43,061 nucleotides of DNA, from NCBI RefSeq assembly GCF_015062905.1, contig NZ_SUTK01000012.1, forward strand, positions 1 to 43,061, given 5' to 3'. The translations under genes were made by a program, and so were the position numbers. The stretch is from Methanobrevibacter thaueri (GTDB taxonomy: Archaea; Methanobacteriota; Methanobacteria; Methanobacteriales; Methanobacteriaceae). The notes under the pieces are model-generated. The model was not told where the DNA came from. It searched no databases and saw nothing but the letters and a program-made list of their open reading frames with translations. Each line of letters opens with the position of its first letter. The first letter of the stretch is position 1. Positions 15,989-24,447 of the stretch are shown here, one piece after another.

Positions 15989-16948
15989 ATGGAAAAATTA
16001 TTAGATGTTGAAAATGTCTCAATCTCCTTTATACAATATACAAAAGGATTGAATCAAAGAAATCTGAAAGTAATTACTGATTTAACCCTTGATATATCTG
16101 AAGGAGAAATATTGGCCGTATTGGGTTCAAGTGGTTCCGGAAAAAGTTTACTAGCACATGCGATATTTGGAATCCTGCCTGAAAATGCAGATTTGAATGG
16201 AACAATAAAATTTAAAGGAAAAGAATTATCCCAAGAAGATAAAGAAGAAATCAGAGGAAAAGACATAGTTCTAGTCCCTCAATCCGTGAATTTCTTAGAT
16301 CCCCTAATGAAGATTTCAGACCAAGCAATCGGTAATGTAAAAAGTGAAGATGAAAAGAAAAGCAAAAAAATAAAACAAAGGGAAATATTTAAACATTATA
16401 ATCTCGGCCCTGAAGTGGATGACATGTATCCATTCCAGTTATCCGGAGGAATGGCTAGAAGAGTACTCGTATCAACAGCATTACTATCAGATCCGAAACT
16501 CGTTGTAGCAGACGAACCGACACCCGGACTTGATGAAAAAACAGTAGAAGAAACATTAAATCACTTCAGACACATGAAAGACGATGGAATTGGAGTGCTC
16601 TTAATCACACATGACATTCATGCTGCACTAGAAGTGGCAGACAGAATTGGAATATTTTATTCAGGTTATGTAATTGAAATTGCCTTAAAAGAAGACTTTT
16701 CAGGCGATGGGGAAAACCTACTCCATCCATATACAAAATCATTATACAAGGCGTTGCCTGCAAACGGATTTGAAATAATAAAAGGCCATCAACCGTTGCA
16801 TGGTGAAATACAAGAAGGATGCCCGTACTATGACAGATGTGAAATGAGATTTGACAGATGTAAGGAAGAAAGGCCTGAATTGATTGATTTAGGAAAGAAA
16901 AAAGTTAGATGCTTTAAATATGAAAAAGGTGTAGAAAATGAAACTTAA
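15989..16948 (+). CDS. NikD/OppD-type ABC importer ATPase (set 1)
   Basis: 319-residue ATP-binding subunit with the complete site: Walker A GSSGSGKS (46-53), Q98, signature LSGGMARR (151-158), Walker B VVADEP (172-177) and H-loop H208. The OppD/DppD C-terminal domain (HPYTKSLYKALP) contains four cysteines (C278, C284, C291, C308) of the kind that bind a cluster or zinc in this subfamily. AGGTGAT precedes the ATG. It overlaps nikE1 by 11 bp, exactly as nikD2 does with nikE2. It is physically separated from its permeases by the QueG-like gene and GNAT2. Confidence 0.9.
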   Translation: MEKLLDVENVSISFIQYTKGLNQRNLKVITDLTLDISEGEILAVLGSSGSGKSLLAHAIFGILPENADLNGTIKFKGKELSQEDKEEIRGKDIVLVPQSVNFLDPLMKISDQAIGNVKSEDEKKSKKIKQREIFKHYNLGPEVDDMYPFQLSGGMARRVLVSTALLSDPKLVVADEPTPGLDEKTVEETLNHFRHMKDDGIGVLLITHDIHAALEVADRIGIFYSGYVIEIALKEDFSGDGENLLHPYTKSLYKALPANGFEIIKGHQPLHGEIQEGCPYYDRCEMRFDRCKEERPELIDLGKKKVRCFKYEKGVENET

Positions 16949-17552
16949 AGCAACAAATATTTCATTTAAATATCCCTCCGCTAAGGATTATCTATTAAAG
17001 GACATTAATCTTGAATTGGATAACAAGAAAATCATTGGATTGATCGGAGACAGCGGTAGTGGAAAATCAACATTATGCAAAATTTTATCCGGATATGTGA
17101 CCAAATTCGAAGGCAGTGTAACACTCGATGGTCAACCCCTCCCTAATAAAGGATTCAAACCAGTGCAGTTAATTTATCAACATCCCGAAAAAGTAATGAA
17201 TCCAAAATGGAAAATGAAACAAGTATTAGAAGAATCTTGGAATGTTACGGATGAAGCATTATCAGAATTTGGAATTCAAAAGTCCTGGCTTACCAGATTT
17301 CCACAGGAATTGTCCGGAGGAGAACTTCAAAGGTTTTCAGTATTGAGGTCCCTAAATCCAAATACAAAATTCCTTATTGCGGATGAAATGACAACAATGC
17401 TCGATGCAATTACACAAGCCCAGATTATCGATTCTGTATTGAAAATCGTTAAAAAAAGAAACATGGGCTTTTTGCTTGTAAGTCACGATATGCCATTAGT
17501 GGAAACCATATGTGACGAAAAGATATACCTTAAAGATATTAATGGCGCTTAA
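16938..17552 (+). CDS. NikE/OppF-type ABC importer ATPase, short form (set 1)
   Basis: 204-residue second ATPase. Walker A GDSGSGKS (37-44), signature LSGGELQR (125-132), Walker B LIADE (146-150) and H-loop (SHD) are intact. The residue after Walker B is Met instead of the usual Pro. Unlike OppF it stops right after the nucleotide-binding domain and has no C-terminal oligopeptide domain; NikE2 is the same. It is coupled to nikD1 (11-bp overlap), and its stop overlaps that of the convergent MATE gene by 4 bp. Confidence 0.88.
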   Translation: MKLKATNISFKYPSAKDYLLKDINLELDNKKIIGLIGDSGSGKSTLCKILSGYVTKFEGSVTLDGQPLPNKGFKPVQLIYQHPEKVMNPKWKMKQVLEESWNVTDEALSEFGIQKSWLTRFPQELSGGELQRFSVLRSLNPNTKFLIADEMTTMLDAITQAQIIDSVLKIVKKRNMGFLLVSHDMPLVETICDEKIYLKDINGA

Positions 17553-18919
17553 CCATTAATATTCATTAATTTTTTTATCTGCCAATCTGCCCAGACCATA
17601 GTAATATTATTGGATACGACTTCACCTAGAACAATGCCCATCCAGGCTCCCCAAACACCATAACCTAGAATGACACCCAATAAAACCGCAAAAAATATTG
17701 TAAAGCCGGTTTCCCTCATAATTGTTTGAAACATTGCAGTCAAACCTTTTCCAATTCCCTGGAAAACATAGGTTGATGCAACACCAACTGCCATTGTAGG
17801 ATAATAAATAACAATCCAAGAAAGAAATGCAGTCAGTTCAGGGGCAATTCTGACACTGCTTCCTGATGAAGCGAACACCGAAGCGATATCTCCTGCAAAA
17901 ACATTGGTTAAAATCATTACAATTACTGCAATGATTATTGATACCTTCATGGCATACCTATGGGCAATTTGAATGTTCTTATATTTTTTTGCACCATAAT
18001 TGGCAGCGATGACACTGATTAAAGCTGTCCCAATAGCTAAAAGTGGAGTTGTTCCGATTGTGACTATTCTCCAGCCTGTCGAGTAAACCGCAACTGAATC
18101 TGTTGAGCCCACATAAGCCAAAAGCGCTGAAAAGACTGCGGCAAAGAATGCATTGTTTAAAAGCTGAATGCTTGCCGGAATCCCGACTTTGACAATGTCA
18201 ATTGAAATGCCCCTTTTAAAATCAAAATTGTCAAAATTTGGCCTTAAGAATGTATCCCTTTTAACATAAAACCAATACAGTAAAATTAAAATCACGAATA
18301 TTGATGAGATTATAGTTGCAATAGCCGCACCTTTTACGCCCAAATTCAAATTATAAATGAAAATGGGGTCCAAAATCATGTTTAAAATTGCTGATGCAAT
18401 CATGGCATACATTGGACGGGTGGTATCGCCTTCCCCCCTGAAAATTCCATATAATGCATTTGAAAAGATTATGAAAACTGATCCCAAAAGGATTATCACT
18501 CCATAATCAGATGCATAAGCGATAGTTTGACCTGCACCCATTGCATTCAATATTGGATTTAACAGAAGCAATAAGATTAGCGTTAGAATCAATGAAACCA
18601 CAATATCCAAAATTATAGAATGAACTGAAGCGTTGTCTGCTTTTGACTTATTGTCCTCACCCAGATATTTTGATATTGCAAAGGCAGCACCTGAGCCCAA
18701 ACCATTACCAAAGCCTACCAAAATCATGAAAACAGGTGTGAAAAATCCTACGCCAGCAAGCGCATCGGCGCCAAGGCCTGAAACCCAAGCAGCATCAATC
18801 AGATTATAAAAACTAGTAATAAGCAATGAAATAATCAATGGAATTGACATTTTGATTAATGCCTTTTTAGGATTATAAAGCATTAAATCAACACTATTTG
18901 ATGAATCATTACTTAACAT
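17549..18919 (-). CDS. MATE-family efflux transporter
   Basis: 456-residue cation-antiport exporter with about 12 membrane helices in two related halves. The N-terminus (ALIKMSIPLIISLLITSFYN followed by LIDAAWVSGLGADALAGVGF) and the matching second half (VKVGIPASIQLLNNAFFAAV) are typical of the DinF/NorM-like archaeal group. Substrate unknown. ATG 18919 has no ribosome binding site but lies about 28 bp after a TATA box, which fits a leaderless message. It sits between the two importer sets, yet no AAGTAWTACTT copy is near its promoter, so it may not belong to their regulon. Confidence 0.92.
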   Translation of the reverse strand: MLSNDSSNSVDLMLYNPKKALIKMSIPLIISLLITSFYNLIDAAWVSGLGADALAGVGFFTPVFMILVGFGNGLGSGAAFAISKYLGEDNKSKADNASVHSIILDIVVSLILTLILLLLLNPILNAMGAGQTIAYASDYGVIILLGSVFIIFSNALYGIFRGEGDTTRPMYAMIASAILNMILDPIFIYNLNLGVKGAAIATIISSIFVILILLYWFYVKRDTFLRPNFDNFDFKRGISIDIVKVGIPASIQLLNNAFFAAVFSALLAYVGSTDSVAVYSTGWRIVTIGTTPLLAIGTALISVIAANYGAKKYKNIQIAHRYAMKVSIIIAVIVMILTNVFAGDIASVFASSGSSVRIAPELTAFLSWIVIYYPTMAVGVASTYVFQGIGKGLTAMFQTIMRETGFTIFFAVLLGVILGYGVWGAWMGIVLGEVVSNNITMVWADWQIKKLMNING

Positions 18920-18942
18920 AAGTTAATATTAAAATTTATTCA

Positions 18943-18953
18943 ATATATATTTT
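18943..18953 (-). promoter_or_regulatory. TATA box for leaderless MATE transcript
   Basis: AAAATATATAT-type box on the minus strand, centred near 18947, predicts a start at about 18921, almost on the ATG (18919). No Shine-Dalgarno is present. Confidence 0.5.
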
Positions 18954-19020
18954 TAATTTTTTAACAAATTTTCAACCCTTCAAATTATTAAAACAGTCAA
19001 AAACTAAAAATAAAAAAAAA

Positions 19021-19042
19021 GTTGCTGCAAAATTGCAACAAC
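19021..19042 (-). terminator. Stem-loop with poly-T tail, second terminator after nikE2
   Basis: A near-perfect 10-bp stem with one A-C mismatch (GTTGTTGCAA / TTGCAGCAAC on the minus strand) is followed directly by nine Ts and more T-rich sequence. About 70 bp beyond the nikE2 stop. Confidence 0.65.
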
Positions 19043-19088
19043 CTAAAAAAAGGGAGTAAGAAGATGAAATTAAAAAAATGAAATAAAT

Positions 19089-19110
19089 AATAGCTCAAAT
19101 AAGAGCTATT
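19089..19110 (-). terminator. Stem-loop terminator immediately after nikE2
   Basis: A perfect 8-bp stem AATAGCTC / GAGCTATT with a 6-nt loop abuts the nikE2 stop codon (19111-19113). It is followed on the minus strand by ATTTATTTC and a run of seven Ts. Confidence 0.62.
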
Positions 19111-19722
19111 CTAAAGATTATTTATCTCATCAAAAAACAAAATGTCATCACATATCACTTCAAGCAATTCATGGTCATGGCTGACAGCCAATATTCCTAT
19201 GTTATTCGCTTTGGCATGATTGATGAGCTTTTCCCATATCTGCACTTGTGTAACCGCATCAAGCATTGTGGAAATCTCATCTGCAATGATGAATTTTGTT
19301 TCGGGATTGATTGCCCTCAATATGCTGAAACGCTGCAGTTCTCCACCGGAAAGTTCGTTAGGCCAACGAGTCAACCATTGATCCTTAAGGCCAAAAGTGT
19401 CCTTCAACTCCTTAGGAGGAGTCCATGACTCATTCAATATCTTTTTCATTTTCCATTTAGGATTCATGGTTTTTTCCGGATGCTGGAAAATCAACTGCAC
19501 AGGATAAAAACCCTTATCTGGAATTTCATTGCCATCCAAAGTCACTTTTCCAGAATAATGAGTGATATAACCTGCCAATATTTTACATAATGTTGATTTG
19601 CCGCTACCACTATCCCCCATCAGACCGATAATCTGATTACTATTGATTGATAGCGAAAAATCCTTCAGTATCTGTCTTTTCTTATTATATGAAAAAGAAA
19701 TGTTACTTGCCTTAAGCTCCAT
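19111..19722 (-). CDS. NikE/OppF-type ABC importer ATPase, short form (set 2)
   Basis: 203-residue paralogue of NikE1, with Walker A GDSGSGKS (near residue 37), signature LSGGELQR, and Walker B IIADE followed by Ile in place of Pro. It has no C-terminal oligopeptide domain. The open frame reaches 19737, but ATG 19722 has GGAGGTTA upstream. That gives an 11-bp overlap with nikD2, identical to the set 1 overlap. Last gene of the five-gene set 2 operon; two stem-loops follow. Confidence 0.88.
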   Translation of the reverse strand: MELKASNISFSYNKKRQILKDFSLSINSNQIIGLMGDSGSGKSTLCKILAGYITHYSGKVTLDGNEIPDKGFYPVQLIFQHPEKTMNPKWKMKKILNESWTPPKELKDTFGLKDQWLTRWPNELSGGELQRFSILRAINPETKFIIADEISTMLDAVTQVQIWEKLINHAKANNIGILAVSHDHELLEVICDDILFFDEINNL

Positions 19723-20659
19723 CGTTAACCTCCTCAAAATTGAAACATCTAATCATTATTCCATCATGGTCAACAAGTTCCGGCTTATTATCCTTACATT
19801 TATCCAAACGGACCGGACAGTTTTCCCAATAAGGACATCCAGGAAGATCCTCCAACGGTTGAACACCCTCCGTCAAGTTAAATCCGTTTTTAGGTAAAGA
19901 ATTGATTAAAGCTTTGGTGTAAGGATGCAAAACATTATCCACATTTTTGAAGTTCTCTACAGTGTTTATTTCAATAACATAACCTGAATAGAATATTGCA
20001 ATCCTATCAGCAGTTTTTAATGCAACATCAATTTCGTGAGTAATCAGCAAAACACCTTTACCCTGCTCTTTCAGATTTCTTATATCCTCAATAGTCTCTT
20101 TCACGCTTTTTGCATCAAGCCCGGGTGTTGGCTCATCGGCAATTAACAAATTCGGGTCTCCAACTAAAGCGGTAGACAACAATACTTTTCTGGCCATTCC
20201 TCCTGACAATTCAAAAGGATATAAGTCATCAACACTTTCATCCAAACCGTATTTGCTGAAGATTTCCCTTTGCCTTATTTTTTTCTCTGCATGTTCCTTT
20301 TCATCCTTGCATTCACCGATTGCCTGTTCTGACACCTTCATAAGAGGGTCCAGGAAATTCACGGATTGAGGAATAAGGCAAATTTCCTTACCTCTTAATT
20401 TTTCCTTCAATTCCTGATCCAGAACATTTCCTTTATATTTGATTTCTCCTGTAACATGAGAGTTATACGGCAAAATACCTAGAATTGAATGAGCCAGGAG
20501 ACTTTTACCTGAACCACTGGAACCTAAAACCGCAACGATTTCACCTTCTCCGACATCAATTGTCAAATCAGATATCACCTTTGTATCGTGCCTATTCAAT
20601 CCCTGAACGTATTGCGTAAAAGATATTGATAAATTATTTACTTCCAATAATTTTTCCAT
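19712..20659 (-). CDS. NikD/OppD-type ABC importer ATPase (set 2)
   Basis: 315-residue paralogue of NikD1, beginning MEKLLEVNNLSISFTQYVQG (set 1: MEKLLDVENVSISFIQYTKG). Walker A GSSGSGKS, signature LSGGMARK, Walker B LLIADEP and ITHE (Glu after the H-loop His) are present. The C-terminal domain again carries a cysteine cluster (CPYWENCPVRLDKC plus a later RC). Start ATG 20659 is chosen for GGTGAT just upstream instead of the longer frame at 20671. It lies 13 bp after nikC2 and overlaps nikE2 by 11 bp. Confidence 0.9.
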   Translation of the reverse strand: MEKLLEVNNLSISFTQYVQGLNRHDTKVISDLTIDVGEGEIVAVLGSSGSGKSLLAHSILGILPYNSHVTGEIKYKGNVLDQELKEKLRGKEICLIPQSVNFLDPLMKVSEQAIGECKDEKEHAEKKIRQREIFSKYGLDESVDDLYPFELSGGMARKVLLSTALVGDPNLLIADEPTPGLDAKSVKETIEDIRNLKEQGKGVLLITHEIDVALKTADRIAIFYSGYVIEINTVENFKNVDNVLHPYTKALINSLPKNGFNLTEGVQPLEDLPGCPYWENCPVRLDKCKDNKPELVDHDGIMIRCFNFEEVNDGA

Positions 20660-20672
20660 AATATCACCCATT

Positions 20673-21524
20673 CTAGTTATTTGCCTGTGAAGGGTCTAAC
20701 AATCGTTTCAGATTATCCCCTATAATATCAAACAACAGTACAACTATCAGTAATGCCAGACCTGGGAAGAATGCTAACCACCAAGCCCCCATTGCAAGGT
20801 AAGTCATTGATTCAGACAATATGATACCAATTGCCGGCTCGTGTGGTGATAAACCAAATCCTAAGAAAGTTACACTTGATTCATGCATGATTGCATGCGG
20901 GAAAACAAGCAAAGTTCCAACAAATATTTGAGATAACACTAAAGGCAAAATATGTTCTTTTGCTATCCATAATTTGCTTTTACCAAATCTTGCAGACAAT
21001 GCAACGTATTCGGATGTGTTGATCTGCAATACTTCAGCCCTCAATACTCTTGTCAGGTTAACCCAATGCGAGAATGCGACTGCCATTATAACACCGAAAG
21101 CCCCCTTACCCAATGCGATGGATATCATCATTATCAATAGGATATGAGGTATTGATGCAAACAAATCAATCAACCAGGACACAAAAGAATCACAGAACTT
21201 GTTAACACTTGCAACGAATGCCAAGATTGTTGCAATGATACTGGAAATTATGGATGCGCCTATACCAATCATGATACTTAAACTTAGACCCTTAATTGTC
21301 CTAATGAACATGTCTCTGCCCATCCAATCAGTGCCGAAAAGATGTTCAAAAGATGGAGGCTGCATTTTAATACTAAAATCAGTTGGCAAATTAGCGTTAA
21401 TCATCATTCCACTAATGAAAATTGCCAATAAAAGCAATCCTGTAAGTGCAATTGTCAAAAGTGTTTTTTGCCTCAAATTCAGTGAACTGAATAAACCTCT
21501 ATTATACCATGGTAAATCACTCAT
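20673..21524 (-). CDS. NikC/DppC/OppC-type ABC importer permease (set 2)
   Basis: 283 residues, closely parallel to NikC1: FEHLFGTDWMGRDMFIRTIKG, the five-helix BPD core, EAA loop GKSKLWIAKEHILP and HESSVTFLGFGLSPHEPAIG near the end. The frame extends to a GTG at 21533; ATG 21524 is preferred because GGTGAGGA lies just upstream. The 8-bp overlap with nikB2 implies translational coupling. Confidence 0.88.
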   Translation of the reverse strand: MSDLPWYNRGLFSSLNLRQKTLLTIALTGLLLLAIFISGMMINANLPTDFSIKMQPPSFEHLFGTDWMGRDMFIRTIKGLSLSIMIGIGASIISSIIATILAFVASVNKFCDSFVSWLIDLFASIPHILLIMMISIALGKGAFGVIMAVAFSHWVNLTRVLRAEVLQINTSEYVALSARFGKSKLWIAKEHILPLVLSQIFVGTLLVFPHAIMHESSVTFLGFGLSPHEPAIGIILSESMTYLAMGAWWLAFFPGLALLIVVLLFDIIGDNLKRLLDPSQANN

Positions 21525-22512
21525 CGTCCTCACCTTTTAACCTTGGGTCCACGTATTCATAAATCATGTCTGCAATAAGATTTCCCACAAATACAAAAAT
21601 GGTACTGACTATAACAATACCCAACAATAACGGAACATCAGACCTCAATCCCGCAGCTACTGTTGCCTGACCGATGCCCGGATATGCAAATACCTGTTCA
21701 ACAAGAATTGTTCCACCAAACAGTTCATTAAATGACATGAACTGAATTGTAATTGCCGGAAGTAGAATATTCCTTATTCCGTGATTTTTGATTATTCCCC
21801 AGAAGCTTTCACCTCGGGCTTGTGCAAACAGGAAATAATCGCTTCTTTTAACATTAATGAGCTTATCCCTAGTATACATGGTCAGAGATGCAATTCCAAC
21901 AATACTTAATGTAAAAGCAGGTAAAATTAATCTGTATAACCACTGCCAAAATGTTACAGTATCAGATAATTGTCCGATAGGAACTGAAAGCCCGATAGGG
22001 AACCAGCCTAAATAAACTGAAAAAACCATTAAAAGAACTAATCCTATCCAAAAGGTAGGAGTGGATTGTAATATGTAACAATAAGTTTTAATTGCCTTGT
22101 CTACCCAGGTACCTTCTTTTGCACCTGCAAGAACTCCTAAGCCAAAACCGACAACAGCAGATATGACCCAGGAAACTGCCATAAGAGTAAATGATGCAGT
22201 AAACTTCTGTACAATCACTTCAGTTACAGGCACCCTATAAATCAATGAAAAGCCCATGCTTCCGGATGCTAAAGTTGAAAGCCAACCGAATACTCTTTCT
22301 CCTAAAGACAGGTTTGTTCCCCAATATTCCCCCATGATAGCTAATTGTTCTTGACTGACAATTCTTTGTCCAAGATAAGCTTTAACAGGGTCAATTGGTG
22401 ATAACTGTACCATTATAAAACTGATTGCTGCAATAACAATTAATAAAATTAGTAATCTAATAGCCTTATATCCTAAAAATTTAGCTAATTTTTTATTGTT
22501 AATTTTAACCAT
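21517..22512 (-). CDS. NikB/DppB/OppB-type ABC importer permease (set 2)
   Basis: 331-residue permease. The N-terminal helix leads into MVQLSPIDPVKAYLGQ. The BPD core has ARGESFWGIIKNHGIRN and LVEQVFAYPGIGQATV. Paralogue of NikB1 throughout. ATG 22512 has only a weak ribosome binding site and follows a poly-T gap after nikA2, so expression may be lower than that of the binding protein. Confidence 0.88.
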   Translation of the reverse strand: MVKINNKKLAKFLGYKAIRLLILLIVIAAISFIMVQLSPIDPVKAYLGQRIVSQEQLAIMGEYWGTNLSLGERVFGWLSTLASGSMGFSLIYRVPVTEVIVQKFTASFTLMAVSWVISAVVGFGLGVLAGAKEGTWVDKAIKTYCYILQSTPTFWIGLVLLMVFSVYLGWFPIGLSVPIGQLSDTVTFWQWLYRLILPAFTLSIVGIASLTMYTRDKLINVKRSDYFLFAQARGESFWGIIKNHGIRNILLPAITIQFMSFNELFGGTILVEQVFAYPGIGQATVAAGLRSDVPLLLGIVIVSTIFVFVGNLIADMIYEYVDPRLKGEDDE

Positions 22513-22530
22513 CTCATATAAATTTGTTTT

Positions 22531-22550
22531 AAAAAAAAAGAATTAAAAAA
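22531..22550 (-). terminator. Poly-T tract between nikA2 and nikB2
   Basis: On the minus strand, T7 then AATTC then T9, in the 72-bp gap after the nikA2 stop. It mirrors the poly-T tract after nikA1 and may cause partial termination. Confidence 0.48.
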
Positions 22551-22584
22551 ATGATTTATAAGAATAAACCACTTTAATAATTAA

Positions 22585-24189
22585 TTATGCTTCAGTTTCG
22601 TTGACACGTTTCCAATCGTAGATGTTACCCCAGATATCTCCACCATGCGGATAGATGAGGTGAGTGCTGTTGGAAATGTCCAAGTCATCACTTACGAAGT
22701 AAGTGTAGTCTACTGTTCCAATCCAAAGGTATGGATAATTGGAAGTAGCTTGTTGAGCAGCTTGAGACCATGTACTGTAGGATGCATTTAAATCTTGAGC
22801 CATAGCGGAATCTATTAATCCATCAACAGCAGAGTCATTGAGACCTTCAGAGTTGTCATAACCTACACAAGCAACTCTGGAATCATATTGATGCTCAATT
22901 TCATATGGATCAGCTGAACCGAATCCCCATACAACTCCTTGTGAGTATTTGTTAGGGTCGATGTCATCCCAACTTCCACCTACTGGAGTAATGTCAATAC
23001 CGATTTCCTTAGCTTGTTCTGAAACTGCTACTGCAATTGCTTGTCTTTCAGTTGCTTTTGAGTTATAGTATACTGAAAATGCTGCAGGTGTTCCATTTTT
23101 CTCTACAATTCCATCACCGTTAGTGTCTTTCCATCCAGCATTTGCAAGAACTTCTTTTGCTTGGTCAACATTACTGTCATTGAAAGTGGATTCGAATGCC
23201 CAAGGCAATTGACTTGCTACACCATTGTAGGACGCATTACCGTATCCGTTGAATGCACCATCCAATAATGCTTGTCTGTTGATACCGATGTTCAATGCTT
23301 CTCTGATAGCAGGATCACCAGTTACATTGTTACCAATAGTGACATTGTCTTCACTTACTTTTCCGGTGTCCATTTGAGTAGGTAATGAAATTCCACGTAC
23401 ATCAATAGAATCAAAGTATTCTAAGTGGTATCCATCTACGGTTTCATTTGCGTATGCAAGTTGTACTTCAGCAATGTCAACATCACCGTTTTTAACTGCT
23501 GCAAATGCCGCATCAGGGTCAAGGAATAAATTGGTTATCTTTTCAAAGTATGGTTCTTCACCATAGTAATCAGGGTTTTTCTCCAAGATAAATTGTTGTC
23601 CTTTATCCCATTGAGCTAATTTATAAGGTCCTGATCCGATTGGATTTTGACCATATGTCTCATTATTGTAACCTGCTTCAGGTACGATGCCCACATCAGT
23701 CAATTTGTTGATGAAAGTTGAATCCTGTTTATCAAGAGTGAATACTACTTTATTTCCATCAGCCTTAGCTTCTTTCATGGAACTTAAATCTGCCCCTTCA
23801 CCCATTTCTTTTGCAGTGTTGTATGAGAATGCTACATCTTTTGCGGTTAATTTTGAACCGTCAGTGAATTTAACATCATCACGAATGGTGACTGTGTATG
23901 TTTTAAAGTCATCTGATATTTTATAATCTGTAGCCAGATCATTTACAAAATTATTGTCCTTATCTCTTTTAAGTATTGTACTTTGTATAAGTGGTTCTGT
24001 TCCGGAATCGTGGTATCCCCATCCATGCATAGGGTCAAAACCAAATTCAGGCTCTTCTCCGTGAGCAGCAACACAAGCTACCAATTCATTCGGAGCATGC
24101 TCTGTGCTTCCGCCTCCCAAAGCAAATGCACCTATACCAATTATTGCAATAACGGCCACAATTGCGCCTATAATATATTTTGTTTCCAT
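22585..24189 (-). CDS. NikA/CntA-like solute-binding protein, family 5 (set 2)
   Basis: 534-residue binding protein with an N-terminal anchor (YIIGAIVAVIAIIGIGAFAL, residues 5-24) and no lipobox cysteine. Family 5 landmarks match NikA1: DLATDYKISDDFKTYTVTIR, VKFTDGS, GQNPIGSGPYKLAQWDKGQ and GDPAIREALNIGINRQAL. The mature N-terminus CVAAHGEEPEFGFDPMHGWG is rich in His/Glu and differs in detail from set 1, so ligand preference may differ. A GAGG site precedes ATG 24189. It heads the set 2 operon. Confidence 0.88.
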   Translation of the reverse strand: METKYIIGAIVAVIAIIGIGAFALGGGSTEHAPNELVACVAAHGEEPEFGFDPMHGWGYHDSGTEPLIQSTILKRDKDNNFVNDLATDYKISDDFKTYTVTIRDDVKFTDGSKLTAKDVAFSYNTAKEMGEGADLSSMKEAKADGNKVVFTLDKQDSTFINKLTDVGIVPEAGYNNETYGQNPIGSGPYKLAQWDKGQQFILEKNPDYYGEEPYFEKITNLFLDPDAAFAAVKNGDVDIAEVQLAYANETVDGYHLEYFDSIDVRGISLPTQMDTGKVSEDNVTIGNNVTGDPAIREALNIGINRQALLDGAFNGYGNASYNGVASQLPWAFESTFNDSNVDQAKEVLANAGWKDTNGDGIVEKNGTPAAFSVYYNSKATERQAIAVAVSEQAKEIGIDITPVGGSWDDIDPNKYSQGVVWGFGSADPYEIEHQYDSRVACVGYDNSEGLNDSAVDGLIDSAMAQDLNASYSTWSQAAQQATSNYPYLWIGTVDYTYFVSDDLDISNSTHLIYPHGGDIWGNIYDWKRVNETEA

Positions 24190-24219
24190 TTTCTTTTCCT
24201 CATTAAAAAATTAAATCCA

Positions 24220-24281
24220 AAGTAATATCCATAGTATTACTTTTTACTGAATTATTAATTAATTAGTAATACTTATTAATA
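24220..24281 (-). promoter_or_regulatory. nikA2 promoter with AAGTAWTACTT operators
   Basis: TAGTAATACTT (24264-24274) and TAGTATTACTT (24232-24242), each 10/11, are centred 32 bp apart (24269, 24237). A weaker AAGTAATATCC is at 24220-24230. A TATA-like TATTAATAA (minus strand, 24273-24281) has its centre 8 bp upstream of the first operator centre, as at nikA1. Predicted start is near 24251. Confidence 0.68.
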
Positions 24282-24357
24282 AAAAGATATTACAATTAAT
24301 ACTTATCAAAATATAACTATATAAAAATTTCTATAAAACCAAAAATGAGCCCTAAAT

Positions 24358-24399
24358 GAGTATTACTTATCTTAAAATTAATGCAAAAAAGTATTACGT
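24358..24399. promoter_or_regulatory. Distal AAGTAWTACTT operator pair upstream of nikA2
   Basis: GAGTATTACTT (24358-24368) and AAGTATTACGT (24389-24399), each 10/11, are centred 31 bp apart. On the minus strand TTTAAGATAAG abuts the first copy and could be a second, upstream nikA2 promoter. They lie between the P-type ATPase stop and nikA2. Confidence 0.48.
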
Positions 24400-24447
24400 T
24401 TGAAATATCGCTCAAAGAAAAATAGAATGTATTAAAAAAAATAAGGA

